Shown here one piece after another: positions 24,418 through 48,863 of a DNA stretch of 64,000 nucleotides. The notes beneath the pieces were generated by a model. That model saw nothing but the letters and a program-made list of their open reading frames with translations. It was not told where the DNA came from and did not search any database. How positions within the stretch are numbered: the first letter of the stretch is position 1; each line of letters starts with the position of its first letter. The translations under genes were made by a program, and so were the position numbers. The stretch spans positions 10,557,501-10,621,500 of the forward strand of contig CM028915.1 in assembly GCA_016801845.1 (NCBI GenBank), given 5' to 3'. This DNA comes from Polydactylus sextarius (lineage: Eukaryota > Chordata > Actinopteri > Polynemidae).

Positions 24418-25200
24418 GAGAGGAGAGGGAGATATATAAATGTGAACGCTTCGACTTTAAGTTACATAAGCCATCCATGAACAGACTCGGAGGCTTACAT
24501 GTGAGTGCAAATGTGTGTGATCAGAGGCTTCATCCAATTGACTCTTCTGTGATGGGTGTTTGCATCATTATTTTTCAATCTAGGTTGGCTCCATTGATTT
24601 ATTGGCTTTCTGTCCTGGATATTTTCAGTGAACCATAGATCCTCTGTGGGTTTGGTAACGCATCATAATTATCTATGACAGTTTTACAAAAAAAAAAAAA
24701 AAAAAGGAACATTGCTTGTTCTTTCTGGAAATATTCGCAGTTTAATTACTGTCATCTCCTCATCCATGGGGAAAAAAAAAACCTTTGTGTCTCAATCCTC
24801 AATCACAGTTATTCACTGTCTGAGATGCCAAGTAAACAAACTGTTAACAACTCAAATTACTTGCAGATTACACTTCAAACTCACAGTGGGCTGCTCAGTC
24901 ATGTCAGCAACATGAGCTGACTGAGCTGTCAACTTCCTTCAGTGTGGTTTAATAAAAAGAATAAGATAAACAATGTAAAGCTTTTAAAATAAGGTATTAC
25001 AGAAGGTGCTTTACTGTATTATACTTAACATATATATTTCTAAATAGTGAAAGAGCCTGTTTAATTCTATTCTTCTTGTGTATTTTGAGATTTATTTTCT
25101 TCCTCTGATCTCTTTTCATCTCCTCCTTGGAGAAACATCTGGCCGTTTCTTTGTGCTACAGAAACCAGACTCTTTAGGTTTTAAAACAGGAAGCGTTGCT
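18563..25200 (+). other. tacc1: tacc1 long first intron
   Basis: No coding exon is recognised in these 6.6 kb. The content includes a (TA)n tract at 20850-20893 and a degenerate dispersed repeat at about 22020-22600. There is also a CTCF-like site at 20752-20766, a CRE palindrome TGACGTCA at 20563-20570, an RFX-like half-perfect X-box at 20511-20526, and a TG/GA tract at about 24380-24416. The remainder is unremarkable. Confidence 0.6.
22020..22600. repeat. degenerate copy of a dispersed teleost repeat
   Basis: Segments read like a family scattered through many fish genomes. These are the GAAGCCATTGAAGGTCATTGAA / GTGACGTG part (about 22450-22490), GGGGTTCACTGCG (about 22515), and GATGTAGTAGTCAAGATG (about 22554). 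A GTCTGGACTGAGATTGCC part lies near 22110. The copy is broken, with no open frame and no clear ends. Assignment is from memory of the pattern, not a search. Confidence 0.5.
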
Positions 25201-25389
25201 TCTCCTCTCCCCCCGATGTTCCCGTACAATCAACAAATCCTCCACGGAATCAGGGAGGTGGGGAGGCAAACCCCTGTTAGCAAACATGCAGGCGCAGGGC
25301 GAGCCGCTGTCTGTAAACCAGCTGATCGTCCAACGAAACGGAGCAGAGAGTGAGAGGGAGAGGGAGGGGAGCAGAGTGACGACTGATGC

Positions 25390-25768
25390 TCCAGTAATCC
25401 GCACTCAGTGAGGCAGGGCAGAGCGGCAATAGAAACAGCAGCAGCAGCAATGTGAGACACGTTTTCACTCTCACGAGCGCCAACAACACACAAGAGCAGG
25501 ATGGGAAAGAAGCTGAGCTGCTAAGCAAGAAGAGGAAGTGAGACAGCCGTATAGAAAGCAAGAAGTGAGGGAGGGGAACAAGAAGAGACAGATCGACTAC
25601 AGTTTCTTTTTTGACTGCCACCTATTTTTGTGCCATTCGAAGCCTGACTGGAAGATCACTGCCCAGCCATTTCAACTGACAGATCAGTCTGAACTGGTTC
25701 AGAGAAAGAGGAAGTTTCTGTTTAACCTTGGCAGTGGCACTGGGTTTAGGACACGACACGGTGCAGGG
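25390..25768 (+). promoter_or_regulatory. tacc1: second tacc1 promoter / 5' UTR (MSWLSP form)
   Basis: GC-richer, purine-rich DNA directly precedes the 25769 start, with no good acceptor close by. This suggests an internal promoter with its own first exon. The reading frame stays open upstream to an ATG at 25538, so an N-terminal extension of 77 codons cannot be excluded. The 25769 start is preferred because human TACC1 starts shortly before the same LSPVQWAKWTWSAV block. Confidence 0.5.
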
Positions 25769-37803
<12,035 letters not shown>

Positions 37804-39573
37804 GAGACTCTTTGTGTGAAGCAGCCGCTACCCACTGTCCCTCTGGTCCTGCCTACAGTGATGCCCTGTGCATGCCCCCTGCCAAGAAGCAGCTCTTACA
37901 CCCTCTGCCAGCCCTGCATCTCAGAGACTGCTCATGTACAAATGTCTAAAGTAACATGTCAACTATTGAATTACTTTTGACAAGAATTAAGAAGGCTCTA
38001 TAAATGCTAATTATTGTCAGGATTTTGCCACACTGTATCTGGTCACTTTGTTTTGTTTGCATTTATTGCCTGTTGTGAGGTTATGAAGGCCTTTTGTGCT
38101 TTCTTCCATCATGCCAGTGAACAACAACAATGTGCTTGTGACTCAGCTTGAATTCCCAGCAGCTTAACGGCTAAAATTCTGAGTAAACGCTCTCGCAGGA
38201 TGACATCAGATTTAATGCAGGCTGGGCTTATTTTGGAGTTGAGTTTCATTCGGGGGGTTTGTGCTCAGATGGGCTTTTGACAAGGATTGTCTAAAGACAA
38301 CAGTCCATAAAAAAAATATTTTTCTATAATATAAGCCAGGATTTTCCTCTGAAAGAGAGAAGCTCAGGGGTGTGTGTTCAGGGGTTGGTTTCAAGTCAGG
38401 CTGCACAAGAGCGGAAGAAAAAGGATTTAGGATTATTTGAGGAACTAAAATAAAGTCCTCAGGGGCCTTGATATGTTCAGGAGTCACACTGAAATATTTC
38501 AGTGAAACTAAAACTGCAAATAATTCTGCTCTGCAACACTACACAGTTGTAATTTTAGACACTTCAAGTATCTGGATGGATGTTTATCATTCACAGAAAA
38601 GTATAATAACCAGACAATCATGGACTTTGCTGTGACTGTATAAACTTCAGTCATTTAAAAATCCCATGTTAACAATCCTGAAAACTGGAAAAAGTTCAAA
38701 CATTATGACACTATACTATATTTTTGACTGAAGATATTAAGATTAGCTGCTGCGATAACGCCAGCATTACTTTAAATGTCCACTCTCACAGAGCGTTCAC
38801 TAATCACTTTACCTCTTATGACTGAGGAAAATAAAAGTTTGACAGCTTTGTAGGAAGTTTTTTTTGTCTGTTGCCTATTTGTGATGAAGATACGAGCTCT
38901 CTGCACTGCACTTGTTATTCAACAGATTAACCTGTTTCTTTGCATGATTATTTTTGTGGCTTCACCTTTCTCAGGATTAAGGTTGTTATCTTAACTTGCC
39001 AGTAAAACAAGTTTTGTTGGGCACTGTGCTTTAGTAACAACATAGAGGTTGTGACACAGCTTGGTATTATTGCAAATATATTACTATTGACTCCGATTTA
39101 GGAAAAAAAAAAAATCAAATACTTTGTTTACTACTTGTTTTTTTTTCTACAAGGGAAACTTTCATTCCAACAACTTTATTGTTCAACTGAAAGTTTAACA
39201 CAAATTCCTTGTGAAAGTGAAATAGGTCAATAACTAATAAATGCTACTTCACAGGTTTCAGTTCTGTGGAGTTAGTCACTATTGAAATAGTTTTTTAATG
39301 TCTAATTCAAGCCTCTAAAACGCTGTTATCTAATTATGACACAAACCCGCTGCTGTGCCACAGATCATATATCTATATATTTGTGCCATTTTAACATCAC
39401 GTTACCTCTTGTTACTCCGCTGGTTCGTCCTCATTTTATGAAATATTGTTTTTGTCACTTTAGTCTCTGTTCTTGAGTTATCGTTTGTGTTTGTAAATTA
39501 AAAATGACGATCGCACACTTGCGTTGACACCATGAGGACTAATAGTGAATTTGTGCACAAACGCTTCAATAAA
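37804..39573 (+). other. tacc1: tacc1 3' UTR
   Basis: The 1.8 kb after the TGA has no coding potential and ends at an AATAAA (39568-39573) followed by a T/GT-rich stretch. The length is inferred from the position of the first well-formed signal. Confidence 0.6.
39568..39573 (+). terminator. tacc1: polyadenylation signal AATAAA, tacc1
   Basis: This canonical hexamer has TTATTTGTTCG-type downstream sequence and lies about 590 bp before the next gene's start codon. Confidence 0.6.
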
Positions 39574-39625
39574 ATGAATGTTATTTGTTCGTAATTTGTT
39601 CTGCTTACGTTTATTTGGACATCTG

Positions 39626-39626
<1 letters not shown>

Positions 39627-39673
<47 letters not shown>
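39627..39673. repeat. (TG)n microsatellite
   Basis: A pure TG run between the tacc1 polyadenylation signal and the Ly6-like gene. Confidence 0.95.
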
Positions 39674-39676
<3 letters not shown>

Positions 39677-40160
39677 GGCTTCAGCTTTAATCTCAGTACT
39701 GGTAATGATGCACAGTCCTTACGTCAGACTTCCCACACACACACATCCAAGATGACATGGCAGCATCTTCTATGAGTCAATCATGAACTTGAGTTTTCTT
39801 TCAGCAGCTTTATTTATTAATTTATATCCACGTCAGAATAAGAAACGTGTTAAGTGAAGAGCCAACCCTACAACAAATGACCTCCAACTTTACTTAAACA
39901 CAAGACTGATAGCTTTGTATCACTTTACCGTAACTGTGTCCATAAGTCAATTACTGTAGGATGCTGGCTGTGCAGCATAGATGAAGATTACAGAGATAAG
40001 ACCTTAATGCCCTTAGGCGCCTTCCAATGTCTAAACCCTCTCCTCCTCCAGCTCATCCCCCACTATACCCTCCATTCGAGACTCCTCTCAGCTCGTCCCC
40101 ACTCCGTCTTGAAGACTCCTCTGGACTTTTGAAGACGTTGCGACCCATCAGCCTGCTGCC

Positions 40161-41696
<1,536 letters not shown>

Positions 41697-41965
41697 ACTA
41701 TTTCTCTTCCTCCAGAGACACATCACCTCCTGCTTATCTGTTGTGTTATTACATCATCCATCTATCCATCCATCCAACCTTTAAGAGAGTGAGTTATAAT
41801 TAGTGTTTCTGATGGTGTGGACTGTCCCATAAATTCAAGCTGCATTTCTGCTGCTTCTGTCTTTAGATGATGTTGAATATTACTGTCAACATCTACACTG
41901 GTATGATCATTTTAAGTTGAAGTGAAGCTGTAAAGTACCCAATGAACCTGGGCGCACTTGTGGTC

Positions 41966-42209
41966 AATAAATGTGTACAAAGTGAAGTACACCTACACAC
42001 AGGTTGGGCCTAGCTTGCACCCTGGTGCCTACATCTCAGCTCAACATCATAGAACCACATTATTCATTTATGTCACTGATGTGGTGACTTGTTTGGAAAC
42101 AGTGTTTTTACATCACAGGGTTAAGAAAATATTTTTCAAATTGTTTTAAATTATGTCTTTAGTGTTTAAATTGTTCATTTTTTTGTGCACCCAGGCTTGT
42201 TGGAATAAA
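41966..42209 (+). terminator. two polyadenylation signals of the Ly6-like gene
   Basis: AATAAA hexamers at 41966-41971 and 42204-42209 follow the stop codon by 270 and 508 bp. The second has a GTGTCTACTGTGGGTG downstream element. Either or both may be used. Confidence 0.5.
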
Positions 42210-42214
42210 GACAC

Positions 42215-43988
42215 AATCACACTGTTATCTTTGCGTGTCTACTGTGGGTGACTGCACGTGGGTAAGATCACTTTGTTTGGTATTTGGTGCTTTCACTTCA
42301 CTTGACCTTTAAAAGCCACAGAGAAAAAGAAAAGAAATTAGTGTTTATGTTAATGTGCTTGATGTAAAGGCATACCTGCAGATGCACACATTCAGCAGAG
42401 AAAACAATATGTGACAGAGAAGATGGGGTGTGGAGAGGAGGGGGGGCCTCTGTGGAAACTTCAAGACTTCCTTCTGCAACTGTGTAACTTGAATCCTGTG
42501 CAGTCACCACAGGATATGAAATCAGTGAGGTAGGTCTCTGTCCTCAGGCAGGTCATATGACGTGCAACCACTTCCTCTTAATAGGACAACTTAACATTTT
42601 ACACTGAGAGGCAGAAAACAGTTAATTTCCACTGTAAATGCTGACAATTTTTATCATTTTTTTTAAATTCATGGCAGCACTTTACACCAGTGACACCCTC
42701 ACACTTCGTATGTGTGAAAACTGTAAACACAGAGTCTTGACTGATCGGACACAAAGTGACAATAGGACAAGAGCAGGTCAATTCGTCCTCTCTGCTCTCT
42801 CTCTTTTCCTCTCGAGGGTTTCATCACCAGCCTCAAACTATGATCACCTTTTGTGTAAGGGCACAGAAACCATTAGGAAACACTGTGGTACACTCTCTCT
42901 CTCTCTCTCTCTCTCTCTGTAGTATTTAAGTAGCAGACAGATGCTTTATATTTAGTGATACTTTAGTGACAAATTTCACTGAGAAACATTAGTATTTTTA
43001 GAGCAAAACTGCAAATTAAGATACTAAATCTCAAACTTTGTATCAGTCAATGTTAAAACAAGCGTTTAAGCTCTGAAATTCTCTGAAAAAGGCCCCTGTA
43101 TCTCATGCCAACAGCTTTGAGTGATGACCTTCGCACCCTCCAAGTTCTGTGTATCTCTATCCTCCATGACGCACTAACATGTCTATTTTTAAGGTTTGCA
43201 TCTTAATATTGCTCGTTTCTCTCACATATTTCTTCACACCCTTCTTGGCGAACTAAAACTAAAATATATGTGATTATCTATGGCCAGAGATGTCGCTTCA
43301 TGCTTTATTTATCATGTTTGACACTGTGAGGTCACTTGTTATGTATGTTAATGTTTTGTGAACTCAACAATCCCAAACAACCCTTTGCCCTGAGACGTAG
43401 AGCGCAACACTGCTCTGGCTCAAATTGTTGGTTTAATTCCAACAAATAACCAACTCTGATAATAGGATACTAAAAACACACTCACCTCCGTTTATTGGCT
43501 GTATTACTGTCCAGTGTGTCTTAAATGACATGAAGTACAGTTGTGAACGTTGGACTTTAATTTGATAAGAATTTAAGGCTTTATAACCAGATGGAGACTT
43601 TTTGAAACGGAAAGCTATAAAACTGGTTATATTTACACAAAGGGGTTTTTAGTTTATTTAATAATTCCGTCAGTCAGAAATATCTAAAGCAACATCTAGA
43701 AGTAGCATTTACACTGAAAATACTGTTGAACAGTTGGATAAAGGGATAATATGATGTATTCTGGGCCTTAGAACATATATTTCTTTTTTTTTTTTTTTTT
43801 TTTTGATGGCACTCTCTCTGTCTCTCTCTGTCTCTCTCTATCTCTCTCACACACACAAACACCCACACACATACACACACACACCTCATGATAACAGGTG
43901 TATGAATGAAACTATTCTTCACCTCGTTCCTGTTTATCCAGGTTTACAGTGTCTTCCTTTATGGCTGCGCATTTATGTGAACCAGCTG

Positions 43989-44058
<70 letters not shown>

Positions 44059-44330
44059 CGTGCGTGCGCGTTTGACCTAGTTCTCAAGTTGCCACCTGAG
44101 AAAAAGTGAGATGAGATAACATATCGCGTGCATGCAATGGCGAGAATTAAGTTAAGTGAGCACACACTTACTTTTTATTTATTTATTTGAATTTCTTGGG
44201 GGAAATGGAGCCAAAACTCTGAGAAAAAAATACCAGCATGAGGCCAAAGTTGAAATTGAACTGTTGAAATTACAACATGTGGGGTTAAAAGGGGCAGTTT
44301 GTCCTGTTGAGCTCAGTTTACAGTAGTTCC
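42215..44330. other. intergenic region, Ly6-like gene to plekha2
   Basis: No gene is recognised. It contains a (CT)n tract (42893-42918), poly-T followed by CT/CA repeats (43781-43883), and a long (TG)n tract (43991-44070). Confidence 0.6.
43991..44070. repeat. (TG)n-(CGTG)n microsatellite
   Basis: A TG run grading into CGTG units, about 270 bp before the plekha2 promoter block. Confidence 0.95.
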
Positions 44331-44334
44331 TCAT

Positions 44335-44675
44335 ACACGAGTTGTAGAAACAGAGGCGCAGTAAAGAGGAGGAGGTCGAGGGAGGAGGACCCGGCCGGAG
44401 CTGAGGACGCATAGCTCACATCCGGGGCTGGTTTATTCTAATAACGAAACGTCCTACCCGGAAAAAAGAAAACGACTTGTGTAATCCGATCACACAAACA
44501 AATATAGGAGAGTGTGACAGGCCGATGCACGACCGGCTTTGTAAATGTGTGGCTCTTGTAAAAGTTGTTGAAAACTTTGTGCGCCATGCTCGTATTTAGC
44601 GGACTCCGGTGTCTCCTCTCCGCTTCGTAACCGCGCTGGGCGCTGGCTGTGGCGCACACTGACTCTCCACAGCGG
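44335..44675 (+). promoter_or_regulatory. plekha2: plekha2 promoter / noncoding first exon
   Basis: A GC-richer block contains CCGG-rich and ETS-like (ATCCGG, CCGGAA) sequences and several CpGs. It ends at an AGCGG/GTAAGTAG donor (44675/44676). This is the best candidate for the 5' UTR exon that splices to the acceptor at 47602, just ahead of the start codon. Confidence 0.5.
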
Positions 44676-46256
44676 GTAAGTAGTCAGCCTGTCGACTGTG
44701 GCATTTTGTGTATGTGACTTGGTGACTGTGTGTGTGTGTGTGTGTGTGTTGCTCCGTGCCTGTTGTGTAGAGATGTGTGCGGATGGTACAGTAGGTGTGG
44801 CAGGCCGTACAGTCCGTCGGTGACTCAGGGCAGGTCATCTGAGCTGAACATATGTAACGTCTGTCAGGTGTTAGTGAGTAACTGATCACATTTAAACTGT
44901 TGAGTGCATGCTCATAATCAGGTTGTAGAGTCATCAAATCTGTCATTCAACTCGTGTGTGGAGTTTGCGCCATCATTTTAAAAGCACTGAAGAGGCTAAA
45001 TACTTTTTTGATCAGTTAATAACTTGGTCCAAAACATAGACATATACATCTTATAATATACATCTAAGCCATCACAGTTTGGTGGTAGATTTGGTATTTA
45101 TTTAGGGAGATATTAAGGCAACTGTCTTAAACTTATCTTATGTTTGAAATGTAACTGTAGATGTAAAACAGATGTAATGAAGTGAAAAAAAACACACACA
45201 CAAAATCTGCTTTTGGCGAAGACATATAACAGAGTTGTATGTCTTCTTCAAAAAGCAGATTTCACATTATTTCACATCTTGTTCCACCCACTTTACTTTT
45301 AAATCAAGAGCAACTACAGTGGATTAACTAAAACTGTAAATCAAGGCTGCAGAGATGTTTTTTAAGACACTACTGCTCTGACAAAAAATAAAAAATAAAA
45401 ATGAAAAAAGTCTTATCTTCACACATTTCAGAAAATGAAAGATGAGAGAAGTCACACCCTAAACATTTTAACCCAGTCTTTAAAACAATAGACCATTACC
45501 AATTACCAAGTATGAATAATATGTTACTGTTATCAGCTGATCTCTATGGTTGAGCAGCTACAAATAGGGAATGTTTTGACTCTGGAATTTTTGGCGATTT
45601 TTTTCTAGTGAAGTCAAGCAGCAGCTTTGTGTGTGTGTGTGTGTGTGCGTCCAGTTGGTCTCTGAAGTATTAGAAATGTTAACCAAGTTCCTGATTAGAG
45701 CATTTACCAGGCAAAATGGCACACAACGGTAAGATACAGACAGGGTCAAGAGCCGTTTGAGTTCAACTCGTACGTGAAAATTCAAAGTGAGGATATCTCA
45801 GCCTGTCTGAATGGCTCTGACAACCCGAGACATGTAGACAAACAACTGACAACGATCAAAATCTGCTCTCCCAACATTTTTTTTTTTTTGTAAATTTAAA
45901 AAGAAACTGAAGTTGTCCAGAGATAAAGCAGATGTGTATACAGGGTGTAGGTGGGTTTCACTTCACTACCCTGTATGTGGTAAAAGAAAACATCTCTGAT
46001 ATCATTGCTCTGATCTAGTGTCTACAGTGTGCGAAACGTATACCTTGTGCACGCAAACTGTTTGTCTTTACTGATAGATTTGTGTCATCCTGTTGCATTT
46101 TGAAGCCACGGAACTTTAAATCTGATTAAAACAGCTCCAGACTGACTGAGTTATATCTATTGGTAAAGTTTTTTTCTTTGCCAAAGATGCCACAGTCTTA
46201 CCACCACTTCTCCCTGTAATGGTTAAGCCAGATGTTTTCTGATACCCAAAATGGTT

Positions 46257-46287
<31 letters not shown>

Positions 46288-47602
46288 TTTTGCCACTTTC
46301 AGCATCAGTATCGCTGACCTCTGTGGCATCATTTTCACTTTTCCATTACATTCAGTACGCCTCTGAACAGTTTGTATCTTTGACCTATTGCAGTGGCAAA
46401 AAGAAAATATGTCAAATGGCTGACGCTTCCGAAGAACAACCCACAAATTTTTCAAAGCAGTTTCAAAATGAAGCATTTTCCTAACTCTCGACTTAAAAAT
46501 AGTTTCACAGGAGGTCCTCGAGCACAGTGAAGATGCAGTCTGCATGTGTGTCTGTTGTTATTCCTTTCATTTGTCTGTGTTTTGTTGGGTGACGTGCGTG
46601 AGCATTTTCATGGAAACAATTTTCATCTCCTGAGAGTTTTTCAGCCAAGACAGTCCTTTAAAAGTCCTGGCAGAAGGGACAGTCATTCAGTCCCAGCTAT
46701 ATATTTTATATGACTGTCACTTATGTTATAATTTTTGTTGTCATAAAAAAAAAAAAAAATTAGTCACAGATGTGGCCTAGTTCATTTTTTTTTTACCTTT
46801 GTGGCTACGTTACTTTGAAGTCCTTTTTCAATAAATTCAAATATTTAGTGAAGTAAAAATGGAAAAAGTACAGGAACACTGATTTGCATTTTTTTTACTT
46901 GTTGCATTTGACTGTGCACAGTAAGTCATTGTGATAACTTCATATTTAGTCAGCAGGGATGCAAAAGAAGCAACACTGGAGGGATTTTAAAATGGAGCTC
47001 GCGCCATTCCAGACGTCTCTAAGTTCCCTAAAGAGCCTCTAAAAAAAGTCTTAAATTTACTGTCAGATGTTTGCTGTGGAAGAAATTCTTTTGGAAAGCA
47101 AATGATCACACGATCACAATACCATGAGCATACCTGAGTGTCTGGGTTGAGTGAGTCTTGATTATGCTGTCAGTCAAAAGCCCAGTGAAACACATGGCAT
47201 CATCTCATTGACCCCCTCCCTCCCTCTTTCCTCTCTTCTTTTTCCCTCTCTCCTCTCTCTTCTCTGGCCAGTGGAAATGTGCGTGTGTGCAGATCTTGAG
47301 TGCAGTCTGTAATTTTTGGCTGTGGTGGAGGGCCTCAGCTCAGCCTCAGGCTTCAGGGTTTGCTGCTGAGCCTCAATCACGTCACATGAAAAACTGCTGA
47401 GTGTGAGCGGGCCTCTTTCTTCCTGTGTGTGTGTGTGTGTGTGTGTGTGCGCGTGCGCATGCGCTTGTGTGTATTTATTTGAAACACTAAATGAAAGATA
47501 GTTTATCCTCCACATCTCCCAGTCTCTGTCTCTTTCTCCTTCTCCCTTTACATTTTGCCTCTTATTGTCCATCTCACTGGAATCTCTGTCCATCTGTCCC
47601 AG
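44676..47602 (+). other. plekha2: plekha2 intron 1
   Basis: A 2.9-kb intron with no coding exon recognised. It contains several short (TG)n tracts (44724-44750, 45628-45650, about 46255-46277, 47425-47450) and a long inverted repeat at about 45160-45285. Confidence 0.5.
45160..45285. repeat. long inverted repeat / hairpin
   Basis: The core arms 45203-45230 and 45234-45262 are reverse complements over about 28 bp with few mismatches and a loop of about 3 nt. Weaker complementarity extends outward to about 45165 and 45285. A folded-back MITE or a precursor-type hairpin is possible. Confidence 0.7.
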
Positions 47603-47622
47603 TGATATGTGATAGCAGCAGC

Positions 47623-48814
47623 ATGCCGTACATGGACCGGCTGAACCGTGTGTGTGGCTTCCTGGACATCGAGGAGAAGGAGAACAGCTGCCGCTTCCAG
47701 AGACGATACTTCATCCTCGACACACAGGGAAATGCTCTGCTGTGGTATATGGACAACCCCCAGGTGCTCCACACATACACACATCACACACAGAGTTGTA
47801 CAAACAGAACGAGGAAGTGAAATTGACCAATAGAAGCGGTGTAACCTTGGACCCTGAAGCAATGATGAGACCGTGTGTTTGTGTTTGTGTTTGCATGCAG
47901 AACCTGCCCAATGGAACCAGCCATGTTGGCAGCCTCAAACTAACCTACATCTCTAAGGTAAACTCAGCTCTGCCCATTGTTTTCTCTCCTCTGTGCGTTG
48001 TAGTTCGAATTTTAACATCTAGAGGAGACGTTTGAGGGGGAGTCAGGCATGGGGCAGGAATTTGCACACACGCAAAAAAAAAAAACTATGCTATTAGGCC
48101 TCACAGACACACAAGATCTCTGGGTTATCTGTAGTTATAGTTAATGGTCACATGCAGAGCAGAGCCGAAGCAGACTTTGTGAAGTTTTCCAGATGTCACG
48201 GCGCTCACTGAGCTAACCAGAGATAATGACATCTGGCTTCACTGCACTGTTGTGCTGACAGCTCCTCCCTGGACACTCTGAGTCAAACAGACGTCAAAGA
48301 TATGAAATGTTCCTTCTCTTCCCTGCTCCACTTTTGTCTCCCCTCACTTCTATTTGTCTAATTCCTTTCCCCTTTTCTCCCCTTTTGTTTTGTTTTTGTC
48401 TCCACTCCTTTTTTTTTCTTTTTGTCTCCCCTGCTTTCATTTTCTCTTTTACATTTTCCTTCATGCTCTTTCTGTTTGTTTCCTCCTCCTCCTCCTCTTC
48501 AGGTGAGCGAAGCGACGGCAAAGCAAAAACCCAAGACCGAGTTCTGTTTTGGTGAGTTTTTTTTCTTTTCTTTCTTTCTTTCTTTTTGATGGAAATACTG
48601 AGTCAGTTTTGTGCACAATGGCTTTAATTTTGTTTACACACATGTGATAAAATTACATAACACGGTTATTGTGGCTCTTGGTGGAATTCGTGTCTTTTCT
48701 GCAGTCATCAATGCACTTTCCCGGCGGTACTTCCTCCAAGCCAACGATGTGACTGACATGAAGGGATGGGTGGATGCTCTCAACAGGGCGAGCAAGATCA
48801 CTGTGAGTACGGCC

Positions 48815-48863
<49 letters not shown>

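Noticed and set aside
25230..25621. Minus-strand open frames opposite the tacc1 5' UTR
   Set aside because: They are Leu/Ser-rich shadows of a purine-rich plus-strand UTR; no antisense gene is supported.
48294..48521. Minus-strand Lys/Glu-rich open frame
   Set aside because: It is an artefact of the pyrimidine-rich tract preceding the plekha2 exon at 48503.
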